This document shows positions 7,917 to 16,125 of a DNA stretch of 64,000 nucleotides, in pieces. The notes beneath the pieces were generated by a model. It made no database searches, was not told the origin of the DNA, and saw only the letters and a list, made by a program, of their open reading frames with translations. The position numbers were made by a program, and so were the translations under genes. Numbering within the stretch: position 1 is the first letter of the stretch; the number at the start of each line of letters is the position of its first letter. Source of the DNA: Runella rosea (GTDB lineage Bacteria > Bacteroidota > Bacteroidia > Cytophagales > Spirosomataceae); NCBI RefSeq assembly GCF_003325355.1, contig NZ_CP030850.1, positions 5,965,001-6,029,000 of the forward strand, given 5' to 3'.

Positions 7917-9398
7917 TTATTTTCTGATTAAATCCCTGAGTTCGGCTTGCAACGGTTTGTTGTCGGGGAACTCTTGTGGAATCCATCGCTCCACTATCTT
8001 TCCTTGCGCGTCAATCAGTACAAAAGGATAGCGCATCGTAGAAGCATAGGACTCTTTGAGCATTTGTGCGTCATCATCAGAGGCCCATAAATGCAATACT
8101 CCGGGGCGCTTTTCGGTGGTTGGCTGCCACATTTCATACGTCGTTGCTGGGGTTACGTTGAGGTAAACAAAATTCAAACGGCCACGGTATTTTTCTTCCA
8201 AAGGTTTAAAATCATTTTCGTGCTGTTTTAGATTATAGCAGAAAGCAATACAAACAGGCTTGCCCCGCAGACTTGACAAAGCTACCGTGTTGCCATCGCG
8301 GTCTTTAAGCATAAACTCGGGTGCTTGCGAGGCTACCTCCATCTTCTCTTTTGATTCTATTGTACGCTTAAAATAAGGCACCAGAGCCGACTCAGGATAT
8401 GCTTGTTCGTACTTGGCCAACAATGCACGGGCCGTGCTCATATTACTCCGAAATGTGGTAGAATAATTGAGCCAATGGGTCAACAAATATTCTTTTTGTT
8501 TTGGATAACTCTGGAGTTCTTCATTGCTCAGTTGATATGCCATTTGTACAGCCTCAGGTGAGAGCACATATCGCTTGGCGGAGTCGGTCGGATATTTTTG
8601 AATGACGGGTACCTGAATAAAATTGCGTAGTTCGTTGCGATAGACCTCACTTAGTAGGGCCGCATCAGGCATAATTTTAAAATTCTGGAGTGCCAACTCC
8701 TGAATTTCTTTTCGTTGATTGGGCTTTAGCTGCACACCCTGACTCTCGCGGATTTTTTTGTCGGAAACTACGAGTTTAAGCAGATATGGTTCCGTATTTG
8801 TAATGGCTGTCACGTATGTTTCAAATGCTTCGTCGATGGGTTGTTGGCCCTTCAAAGTTTGCAACCGTTGTTGACGTGTACGTTGCAGGCTGTCTACTTT
8901 GGTAAGAATGTGGAAATTATCAATTTGGGAAGGATTATACCCAAATTGGGGCAAATAATCATACATATTCTCCCGGAAATAGTCTCTCAGGTACTCTTGG
9001 TAATGTGCATTGGTCCCTGTAAAAGTCAGTGTTTTGTTGGGAGAGATGCCGATTGTCAGGTTATCATTTGGACTGATGAACAGCAAATAATTTACACCTT
9101 CTTGGCTTTTATAGGCATTCGCCGTGCGTTTGTTGACGATATTCAATCGAACAACCTGCGGTTCTTTCAGCTCAAATTCGGTCTTTGCCCATTGTTTTGT
9201 ACTGTCATCAAATACACCGATGTTTAGAAATTCTACATCGGTAAGACCGATGGAAGGCGCATCAAGATAACGGACTTTTTCTGCCGTTAAAGAGATAATA
9301 AAATCATTGTTTTGGGGCAGTTTGAGCAGGATTTGAGCTGTTTGGGCATTCGCCGCCAAGCTTAAAAAAAGGCAAAAAGCGAACAGATTTTTCGTCAT
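7917..9398 (-). CDS. Secreted thioredoxin-fold protein lacking a CxxC site
   Basis: 493 residues with a signal peptide (MTKNLFAFCLFLSLAANAQ). The first 330 residues are beta-rich then helical with no motif I recognise, similar in layout to TlpA-like proteins with long N-terminal domains. The C-terminal 140 residues have the AhpC/TSA-redoxin fold (APEFMLKDRDGNTVALSSLRGKP and a cis-Pro segment RYPFVLID). At the active-site position the sequence is FCYNLKQ, so the second Cys is missing. A usual CxxC thiol-disulfide exchange is therefore unlikely. It may work as a one-Cys enzyme or as a binding protein. Confidence 0.8.
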   Translation of the reverse strand: MTKNLFAFCLFLSLAANAQTAQILLKLPQNNDFIISLTAEKVRYLDAPSIGLTDVEFLNIGVFDDSTKQWAKTEFELKEPQVVRLNIVNKRTANAYKSQEGVNYLLFISPNDNLTIGISPNKTLTFTGTNAHYQEYLRDYFRENMYDYLPQFGYNPSQIDNFHILTKVDSLQRTRQQRLQTLKGQQPIDEAFETYVTAITNTEPYLLKLVVSDKKIRESQGVQLKPNQRKEIQELALQNFKIMPDAALLSEVYRNELRNFIQVPVIQKYPTDSAKRYVLSPEAVQMAYQLSNEELQSYPKQKEYLLTHWLNYSTTFRSNMSTARALLAKYEQAYPESALVPYFKRTIESKEKMEVASQAPEFMLKDRDGNTVALSSLRGKPVCIAFCYNLKQHENDFKPLEEKYRGRLNFVYLNVTPATTYEMWQPTTEKRPGVLHLWASDDDAQMLKESYASTMRYPFVLIDAQGKIVERWIPQEFPDNKPLQAELRDLIRK

Positions 9399-9518
9399 AA
9401 AGATTTTTGTTAGTTGTACAGTGAGTTAAATGCGGATACTTGCCGAAGGTGTTAACCAAATGACCCAAGATAATAAAACGAATAAGTTGTCTAAAACGTG
9501 TCTTTCCATTGCGCCAAT

Positions 9519-10556
9519 TTAGTTTTCGGCAGGTCCTAAAAGAGTACTGATTGGTTTCCATGAAGGAACGTGGTCGGCAATAACTTTTAGGATGGCTGCA
9601 AATGGTAAGAACAAAACCATGCCAGACACTCCCCATATTACCCCGCCGATAAACAACGCCACGATGGATGCGAGCGTATTCACTTTCAGTTGACTACCAA
9701 CCACCATCGGAAAAATGACATTGGCTTCCAAGTATTGCACCACCCCAAACACCGCTACCACCGCCAAAGGATACCAAAGAGAATCGTAAGAAATCCAAGC
9801 AATTGAAATAGGTAACAGCGCTCCAACCATGATGCCCACGTAAGGAATGATGGTCAAAATGGAGGTGATGAACCCAAACAGAATGGCGTACTCAATCCCG
9901 ATGATGGCTAGCCCGATGGAGTTTAAAACACCGACTGATAGATAGACCAACAGCAGCCCCTTGATGTAATTATGATAAGTTTGGACCGTTTGATGCGCAA
10001 CTGAATAGACAAGTTGTTGATTTGATTCGCCAAAAAGCTCGTAAAAAAATTTCATGATTAAACCCCGATAGTACAGAAACAACGCCGTAAACAAAGGAAT
10101 AATGAAGGCGTTGAAAAGCAGATTGGCCGTGATGTTAAACGTTCCTACTAAAATAGCTCCAATTTTTGAGCCAGCTTCTGAGCCAGTTTTAATCAACCAA
10201 TTGTCCAACATTTTTTCGGTGAGATGAAAACGAAATCTAAGCCAATCTTGTATTTGAGGCCAATTTTCCTTGAATTTGGTAGTGATTTTGGGCACTTCTT
10301 TTTGAAACTCGTCCAATTGCCAAACCAATAATGTCACCAATGCGGATACAATCAAGAAGACAATGGCTAAGCAAGCAGTGATGGCTAAACTGCGGGGCCA
10401 TTTCCATCTTTCTAACTTCTGACAAAAAGGTGCCATGACGATGGCAATCAATAAACCAAAAGTCATAGGTATGGTAATGGATTGCGTAAAGTACATGAAT
10501 ATAGCTACAAAAAAGACGATTTGAAGATACCGGACGCTTTGTTGAGTAGTAGGCAT
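9519..10556 (-). CDS. AI-2E family permease
   Basis: 345 residues with the layout of the AI-2E/PerM family: helix pairs at the N-terminus, a soluble central segment (about 70-150), then a block of hydrophobic helices with the conserved ITSILTIIPYVGIMVGALLP region and a closing GMVLFLPFAAIL helix. Members export autoinducer-2 or act as Na+/H+ antiporters; the substrate here is unknown. It is transcribed alone: a strong bidirectional hairpin lies upstream at 10640-10677, and the gap to the next minus-strand gene is about 120 bases. Confidence 0.9.
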   Translation of the reverse strand: MPTTQQSVRYLQIVFFVAIFMYFTQSITIPMTFGLLIAIVMAPFCQKLERWKWPRSLAITACLAIVFLIVSALVTLLVWQLDEFQKEVPKITTKFKENWPQIQDWLRFRFHLTEKMLDNWLIKTGSEAGSKIGAILVGTFNITANLLFNAFIIPLFTALFLYYRGLIMKFFYELFGESNQQLVYSVAHQTVQTYHNYIKGLLLVYLSVGVLNSIGLAIIGIEYAILFGFITSILTIIPYVGIMVGALLPISIAWISYDSLWYPLAVVAVFGVVQYLEANVIFPMVVGSQLKVNTLASIVALFIGGVIWGVSGMVLFLPFAAILKVIADHVPSWKPISTLLGPAEN

Positions 10557-10639
10557 AACGAATAGTTTTTTGACAATATTGGTAAAAAAACAGCAAAAGC
10601 CTTCTGATAAATATCAATAACTAGGATTTGAAAGTACTA

Positions 10640-10677
10640 AAAACGAAACAGCCGTTCTGCAACGGCTGTTTCGTTTT
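10640..10677. terminator. Strong hairpin between minus-strand genes
   Basis: AAAACGAAACAGCCGTT pairs with AACGGCTGTTTCGTTTT around a 4-base loop, a 17-bp perfect stem. On the minus strand it is followed by T-rich sequence. It ends the PQQ dehydrogenase transcript coming from the right. Confidence 0.88.
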
Positions 10678-10701
10678 TATAGCATGAAGAGAGCAATACT
10701 G

Positions 10702-13422
10702 TTACTTGCCCGTATTTGCGACCCCGTTGGGGTTAAATTGAATCCACTCCAAACCAAACAATCCTTTGTTTTCGGGAACGGATTGGGTGGTGGTAAACAC
10801 AAGATAAACGTTATGAAGCTTTTCATCGGGCCGACGAATAGCCGCATTTAATACCCCTACCTTATTGTCGGGTACTTCTACTTCACCAATCAAAGCACCC
10901 GTTGGGCTATCCAGCCGCACTTCGATTTTGCCGCCTACTGTACGGCTTGGTTCGGCATAGACCATGAATGAAAGCGTACTGATGTCGGTCAAATCAATGT
11001 CTTTGTATACGGCGTAGCTGCCATTTTTGACGGGAGCCAGTACCTCGCTTTTGGTTGGTAGTTCTACATTGGTAGCATCCTTAACTTCGTCATTTTGCAC
11101 CGCTTTCACTTTGGCAGGGCGCAGGGCTACCGTGGTGGTAGAAGTTTGTGGGCCTAAGTTAGCGTTTCCTTTGTCAGTATAGCTAGCGGTAAAAATATAA
11201 GAACCTTCTTTTTGCTTGGCTGCCGTTATGTATTCTCCCTTGACGGCTTTTTTATCGGGCCCTTTTTCGTTGGCCAACGACATAATGTAACGCACTATCT
11301 CTTTGGCGTCATCTTTCTTAATTTGAGGGTGGGCACTCATGGCTTGCTCACCCCACACACCGCCACCACCGTTGATGATTTTGTCGGCAAGCATACTTAC
11401 CACGTCGCGTTCTCTTTGGTATTTTTTGGCTACCTCGCGGTACGATGGGCCAATGGATTTTTTGTCAATGCTGTGACAAGCCATACAATCAGAAAGCTCC
11501 ATGAGGCGTTTTCCCGTGGCAAATCCCAAATTGGCTTGGTGGCCTTGGGCCAAAATGGTCTTGTCAAATCCTTCCAGATAATCAATCGTTACGATGACAT
11601 CCTCGGGGCTGATTTTCTTATTTGCCAAGCTGCCATCTTCTTTATCGGCTACTTTTACTTCGTAGCTGACGGGTTTGTTTTCCCAATAAAAAGATTTATT
11701 TCCTGCCACAGCTACTTCCACTTTTGGCGGCTCGTTGCCCACTTTTACTTCTACATTGCTCGACGAAACATTTCCTTTTACGTCGGTTACTTTCAGCGTT
11801 GCGGTATAGGTTCCAGGTTTTGTATAAGTAAAAGTTGGGTTTGGCAAGGTACTCTTGGGAAGACCTTTACCGAAACTCCATTCATAGGTGAGTGCATCCC
11901 CATCATAATCGACCGTTCCTTTAGAAGAGAAAACGGCTTTCATGGGCGCGGCACCCGCTTTCTTGTTGACAGTTGCGGCGGCCACTGGCTTACGGTTTCC
12001 TGCGTTGTACGTAATTCTTGACAAACGCGAGTCATCATTCTGAGCAAACCAAGTGTTTCCGTATTCCATGACGTACAACGAACCGTCAACGGCAAACTGC
12101 ATGTCAATCGGGTGGCTAAACTTAGTGTTTGGCATGAAGGTCTCCATGCTTACAAAATCACCTTCTTTGGTCATTGTAACGGGGTGAATCCAATCGCGAA
12201 TCCATTCGTAGGCAAACAGTTTTCCGTCATAATGGCGGGGGAATTTTACGTCATTTTCTGGATAGTCATCATAATAGTAGACCGGCCCAGCCATGGCGTT
12301 GCGACCGCCTTTGCCCACGATGGGGCCAAATTCGGGTGACTCTGCGTACGGATAATAAATAAAGGCTTTTTGGGCAGGAGGCAATTCAATCAAACCCGTG
12401 TTGTGCGGGGAGTCGTTGATGGGTTTTGCGGGGTCAAATCTTTCGCCTGATATTTTGGTGCCTAAGTCGTATCGATTGTAAGCTCTATTGTCGGCTACAA
12501 ACAGCGGATACCCAAAGTAACCTGCTTTACGGGCCTGATTGACTTCATCATACCCGCGAGACCCACGCGTCTCACTGTCGTTGCCTGCATCTGGACCTAC
12601 TTCTCCCCAGTACAGAAAACCAGTACGCTGGTCTATTGAAATACGGTAGGGGTTGCGATTACCCATGATGTATATTTCGGGGCGAGCTTTTTCGGTGCCT
12701 GTAGGAAAAAGATTCCCTGAGGGGATGTCATATCCACCTTCGGCGCGTGGTTTTATGCGGAGGATTTTACCCCGTAAATCATTGGTGTTAGAAGAAGTGG
12801 AGCGACCGTCCCAATTGGCTCTTCCGGGGCGTCCGTCGAGTGCACCGTAGCCATCATTGCCAAAAGGGTTGATGTCGTCGCCCGTAGAGAGGTACAAATT
12901 GCCCTGCTTGTCCCAGGCAATGGAGCCTCCAGTATGGCAGCAATCATTGCGTTTGACAGGTACGCGAAGCAGCACTTGCTCGGTACTCAGCAACAAAGTA
13001 TCGCGTTCGGTATCGTATTTCATACGCACCAGCCGCTGCGAGGTGTCGGCTTCTGAAGAGACGGGAGAATAGTATAAATAAACCCACTTGTTTTGTTTGA
13101 AATCGGGGTCAACGTTGATACCCATCAGCCCGTATTCCTGTTTGATATAAACGGGGATATTGCCTACAACTTTATAAGTATTGGGTTTTTTAGGATTATA
13201 AAGCTTTACTTTCCCTTTGCGCTCAGTAAACAATACGCGGTGGTCGTCTAGTACAACCAGCTCGGTAGGCTCGTCTAGTTTTTCTAATAAAATGGTTTTC
13301 GTAAAACGATTTTCTTCGGGAACGGCAGGAGATTGGGCAGAAACGGTACTACTTAGCAATGCGGCTAGCAATAGCGAACTACTGCCCATATACATTGTTT
13401 TTTTCCAAAATGGATTTTCCAT
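10702..13422 (-). CDS. PQQ-dependent sugar dehydrogenase / PKD / cytochrome c fusion
   Basis: 906 residues from the ATG at 13422, chosen because it opens a signal peptide (KKTMYMGSSSLLLAALLSSTVSAQ); a longer form adds 16 residues. Order: a glucose/sorbosone dehydrogenase beta-propeller (about 30-450, with CCHTGGSIAWDKQGNLYLSTGD and IYIMGNRNPYRISID), a PKD domain (about 470-560, YDGDALTYEWSFG), then a class I cytochrome c with CMACHSID and a distal Met in GEQAMSAHP, then a carbohydrate-binding-like tail. It would oxidise a sugar in the periplasm and pass electrons to its own haem. Confidence 0.88.
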   Translation of the reverse strand: MENPFWKKTMYMGSSSLLLAALLSSTVSAQSPAVPEENRFTKTILLEKLDEPTELVVLDDHRVLFTERKGKVKLYNPKKPNTYKVVGNIPVYIKQEYGLMGINVDPDFKQNKWVYLYYSPVSSEADTSQRLVRMKYDTERDTLLLSTEQVLLRVPVKRNDCCHTGGSIAWDKQGNLYLSTGDDINPFGNDGYGALDGRPGRANWDGRSTSSNTNDLRGKILRIKPRAEGGYDIPSGNLFPTGTEKARPEIYIMGNRNPYRISIDQRTGFLYWGEVGPDAGNDSETRGSRGYDEVNQARKAGYFGYPLFVADNRAYNRYDLGTKISGERFDPAKPINDSPHNTGLIELPPAQKAFIYYPYAESPEFGPIVGKGGRNAMAGPVYYYDDYPENDVKFPRHYDGKLFAYEWIRDWIHPVTMTKEGDFVSMETFMPNTKFSHPIDMQFAVDGSLYVMEYGNTWFAQNDDSRLSRITYNAGNRKPVAAATVNKKAGAAPMKAVFSSKGTVDYDGDALTYEWSFGKGLPKSTLPNPTFTYTKPGTYTATLKVTDVKGNVSSSNVEVKVGNEPPKVEVAVAGNKSFYWENKPVSYEVKVADKEDGSLANKKISPEDVIVTIDYLEGFDKTILAQGHQANLGFATGKRLMELSDCMACHSIDKKSIGPSYREVAKKYQRERDVVSMLADKIINGGGGVWGEQAMSAHPQIKKDDAKEIVRYIMSLANEKGPDKKAVKGEYITAAKQKEGSYIFTASYTDKGNANLGPQTSTTTVALRPAKVKAVQNDEVKDATNVELPTKSEVLAPVKNGSYAVYKDIDLTDISTLSFMVYAEPSRTVGGKIEVRLDSPTGALIGEVEVPDNKVGVLNAAIRRPDEKLHNVYLVFTTTQSVPENKGLFGLEWIQFNPNGVANTGK

Positions 13423-13913
13423 GAGGTCACTTATGTTTGTTATAATTTTACTACTAAAGTACAAAAGCACCCAAAACTAATGATGTAGCTGGTGCACATA
13501 TAACGCTGAAAGTCGAAATGGTACTATTGGACGCGTACAACGGAAAACTATTTTTTTTAAGAACGGTTTGTTTAATGAATTGTTTGGCCGCCGAAAAAGT
13601 GTAATAGGTTGTATACCAGGCATTCCATATTTGTATGAACTAATGAAAAAAATAAATCGTTTATTTATTGGATTTAGAATACAATTTAACCGATATTTGT
13701 CACGTTTTTTTCAAAAACCAAATACAAAAGTGGCACACACTCTCTCACATACTCGCTGCGCGCATACTACGCCATTTTTTTGTAGGTCCGAAAGGACACA
13801 TTAATACTGTTTGCCTACGTGGCGAACGCTCTCGCCAGATTTCCAAAAATCGTTTCTCTTTTTTCAACACCAAAGCGGATTTGTTGTCTCCGCAGAGGAT
13901 TCAATTCCAATAA
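13423..13913. other. Intergenic region with a hairpin-rich leader
   Basis: About 490 bases without a convincing gene. The left half is AT-rich and holds the divergent starts. The right end carries three consecutive stem-loops described separately. Short open frames in this stretch have no start context, no conserved-looking composition and overlap the hairpins, so I do not call genes here. Confidence 0.6.
13781..13893 (+). promoter_or_regulatory. Candidate structured leader of the GNAT-argG region (three hairpins)
   Basis: Three stems follow one another just before the start codon at 13914: TGT-AG-GTCC/GAAA/GGAC-ACA (13781-13800, with a GNRA tetraloop), TGGCGA/TCGCCA (13820-13837), and GCGGA/TCCGC (13875-13893). 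Upstream is a T tract. The arrangement suggests a folded 5' leader that could regulate the downstream acetyltransferase. I do not recognise a known riboswitch class. Confidence 0.35.
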
Positions 13914-14630
13914 ATGACAATGTCAAACATCGAAATAATATCCAACGAGTACATCGTAGAAACAGCCGAAGACAAACACTTCCATCTTGCCGAAACCATC
14001 TGTAAAGAGATGGAAGAAAGTGCCAAGCAACGCGGAACCGGAATCGCCAAGCGTTCACCTGTGTATATTCAGGAAAAAATGGCCGAAGGTAAAGCCATCA
14101 TCGCAACAACGTTGCTGGGGGAATGGGTTGGTTTTTGTTATATCGAAACCTGGGAGCATGGTAAGTTTGTGGCCAACTCTGGATTGATTGTTCACCCTGA
14201 TTACCGCAAAAGTGGTATCGCGAAAGCCATCAAAAGAAAGGCTTTCGAACTATCTCGGACCAAATACCCAGAGGCCAAAATCATTGGAATTACGACCAGC
14301 TTGGCCGTGATGAAGATTAACTCTGATTTGGGATATGAGCCCGTTACGTTCAGTGAATTGCCAGCCGACGACGCCTTTTGGAAGGGTTGTTCAAGTTGCG
14401 TAAATTATGACGTACTCACGCGGACCAACCGTAAAAACTGCCTTTGTACGGGGATGATGTATGATCCGTTGCAGGTGCCAAAAACGGAAAAGAAAGCCCC
14501 GTGGGATTTTCTGAAAGAATCTAAATTGTACGAGCGCTGGATGCGTATCAAACAACGGATTCTGCTGCGTCGTGAAATACGTGAAGCCAAAGCTCGTAAA
14601 CGTCAGAACGAATTGGAGTTGGTACACTAG
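13914..14630 (+). CDS. GNAT acyltransferase, candidate N-acylglutamate synthase
   Basis: 238 residues. The first 150 are a GNAT domain: GEWVGFCYIETW, then GLIVHPDYRKSGIAKAIKRKAFEL as the acyl-CoA site, then TSLAVMKINSDLGYEPV. The next stretch carries four cysteines as C-x2-C (159, 162) and C-x-C (176, 178), a possible metal site, and the C-terminus is strongly basic. It lies 215 bases upstream of argG on the same strand. Arginine loci of Bacteroidota often hold a GNAT that supplies the first step of arginine synthesis, so that role is likely here. This is inference, since the substrate is not readable. An ATG at 13920 is an alternative start. Confidence 0.7.
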   Translation: MTMSNIEIISNEYIVETAEDKHFHLAETICKEMEESAKQRGTGIAKRSPVYIQEKMAEGKAIIATTLLGEWVGFCYIETWEHGKFVANSGLIVHPDYRKSGIAKAIKRKAFELSRTKYPEAKIIGITTSLAVMKINSDLGYEPVTFSELPADDAFWKGCSSCVNYDVLTRTNRKNCLCTGMMYDPLQVPKTEKKAPWDFLKESKLYERWMRIKQRILLRREIREAKARKRQNELELVH

Positions 14631-14650
14631 ATTCCCTGTAAAGTCCATAC

Positions 14651-14695
14651 GGTCCTAATTGGTAATTTAAACTGCCAGTTAGGACCTTTTTTTTT
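14651..14695 (+). terminator. Rho-independent terminator after the GNAT gene
   Basis: GGTCCTAATTGG (14651-14662) pairs with CCAGTTAGGACC (14675-14686) with one G-U pair, followed by a run of T. It separates the GNAT gene from argG, though it could also act as an attenuator. Confidence 0.85.
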
Positions 14696-14717
14696 AGTAA
14701 CCTTGTCGTTATTCTCC

Positions 14718-14725
14718 TAACTTTG
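14718..14725 (+). promoter_or_regulatory. Candidate argG promoter -7 box
   Basis: TAACTTTG at 14718-14725 matches the Bacteroidota -7 consensus TAnnTTTG exactly. The nearest upstream TTG is at 14703, closer than usual. The predicted leader to argG is about 115 bases. Placed after a terminator, it gives argG its own transcript. Confidence 0.5.
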
Positions 14726-14845
14726 CGCTAAAATAGTAAGTGTAACCTACCAATTTGTCAAAAGTAATGGTTGCTCTGACGGCGTGATTTCTACAAAAAA
14801 TCCTGCTTAATGGGGGCCGCTAACAAAATAACATTAAAGAAGTCC

Positions 14846-16045
14846 ATGTCTGAAAGTAAAAAAGTTGTTTTAGCGTTTAGCGGAGGTTTGGATACCTCTT
14901 TTTGCGTCAAATATTTGTCGGAAGACAAAGGCTACGAAATTTACTCCGTATTGGTGGATACGGGCGGTTTTTCGGACGAAGAACTGAAAGCGATTGAAGC
15001 CCGTGCGTATTCATTGGGAGTCAAAAAACACGCGACTATTTCCAAAACGCAGGATTATTATCAGCAATGTATTAAATACCTAGTGTTTGGCAATATTCTC
15101 AAAAACAATACCTATCCGCTTTCGGTGAGTGCGGAGCGCATTTTTCAAGCCATTGCGGCCGCTGAGTACGCCAAAGAAATTGGTGCTCAGGCCATTGCGC
15201 ACGGAAGTACGGGTGCTGGAAATGACCAAGTGCGATTTGATATGGCATTCCGTATCATTATGCCAGAAGCCGAAATCATTACCCCCATTCGGGATTTAAG
15301 GTTGTCGCGTGAGGCCGAAATTGACTATTTGAAATCAAAAGGAGTGGATCAAGAATGGCACAAAGCGGCCTATTCTATCAATAAAGGCCTTTGGGGAACG
15401 TCGGTTGGCGGTAAAGAAACCCTGACTTCGGATAAATACTTGCCCGAAAGCGCTTTTCCGACGCAAGTGAGCAAAACTGAAGCGGAACGCGTGATCCTGC
15501 AATTTGAAAAAGGAGAATTGGTCGGAATCAACGATACGGCTTATTCGCCCGTGGAAGCCATCCAAAAATTGGCCGAGATCGCGGCACCGTTCGGCATCGG
15601 GCGTGATATTCACGTGGGAGATACCATCATCGGTATCAAAGGACGCGTAGGCTTTGAAGCAGCCGCACCTTTAGTTATTATTAAAGCCCACCACACGCTC
15701 GAAAAACACGTCTTGAGCGAGCAACAATTGTATTGGAAAGAACAATTGGCCAACTGGTACGGCAGTTTGCTGCACAAAGGTCAGTTCATGGAGCCTGTCA
15801 TGCGTAATATTGAGACATTCTTAGCCGATACCCAACAGCACGTAACGGGCAAAGTACACCTTACGCTAGCACCTTATCGTTTTTATGTGGAAGGAATTGA
15901 ATCAAGTTACGATTTGATGTCGCCAGTGTTTGGAAGTTATGGAGAGATGAACAACGCTTGGACGGGCGATGATGTACGGGGATTTGCCAAAGTTGCCTCC
16001 AATCAAGTGATGATTTATCAGAAAATCAGTGAGTTGAATCAGTAG
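14846..16045 (+). CDS. argG: Argininosuccinate synthase
   Basis: Cytoplasmic enzyme that joins citrulline and aspartate using ATP. I chose ATG 14846, giving 399 residues, because the ATP pyrophosphatase motif VLAFSGGLDTS then lies about 10 residues from the start, as usual in the family; an upstream ATG at 14810 adds 12 residues. Other family segments are HGSTGAGNDQVRFD and DLRLSREAEIDYL. The neighbour upstream is a putative arginine-pathway acyltransferase. A perfect 21-bp hairpin follows. Confidence 0.96.
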   Translation: MSESKKVVLAFSGGLDTSFCVKYLSEDKGYEIYSVLVDTGGFSDEELKAIEARAYSLGVKKHATISKTQDYYQQCIKYLVFGNILKNNTYPLSVSAERIFQAIAAAEYAKEIGAQAIAHGSTGAGNDQVRFDMAFRIIMPEAEIITPIRDLRLSREAEIDYLKSKGVDQEWHKAAYSINKGLWGTSVGGKETLTSDKYLPESAFPTQVSKTEAERVILQFEKGELVGINDTAYSPVEAIQKLAEIAAPFGIGRDIHVGDTIIGIKGRVGFEAAAPLVIIKAHHTLEKHVLSEQQLYWKEQLANWYGSLLHKGQFMEPVMRNIETFLADTQQHVTGKVHLTLAPYRFYVEGIESSYDLMSPVFGSYGEMNNAWTGDDVRGFAKVASNQVMIYQKISELNQ

Positions 16046-16050
16046 ACATC

Positions 16051-16106
16051 AGAGAGGATTTCAGGATTGACAAGCCTAGAATGCGGTCAATCCTGAAATC
16101 CTCTCT
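16051..16106 (+). terminator. 21-bp perfect hairpin after argG
   Basis: The left arm 16051-16071 (AGAGAGGATTTCAGGATTGA + C) is fully complementary to 16086-16106, with a 14-base loop. It starts 5 bases after the argG stop. No T tract follows, so it may protect the argG mRNA 3' end or act as a factor-dependent stop. Confidence 0.65.
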
Positions 16107-16125
16107 CAAGAAATATCCCGACTGA

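Noticed and set aside
13568-13913. Short overlapping plus-strand open frames upstream of the GNAT gene
   Set aside because: They overlap each other and the hairpin leader, lack ribosome-site context, and have no conserved-looking composition.
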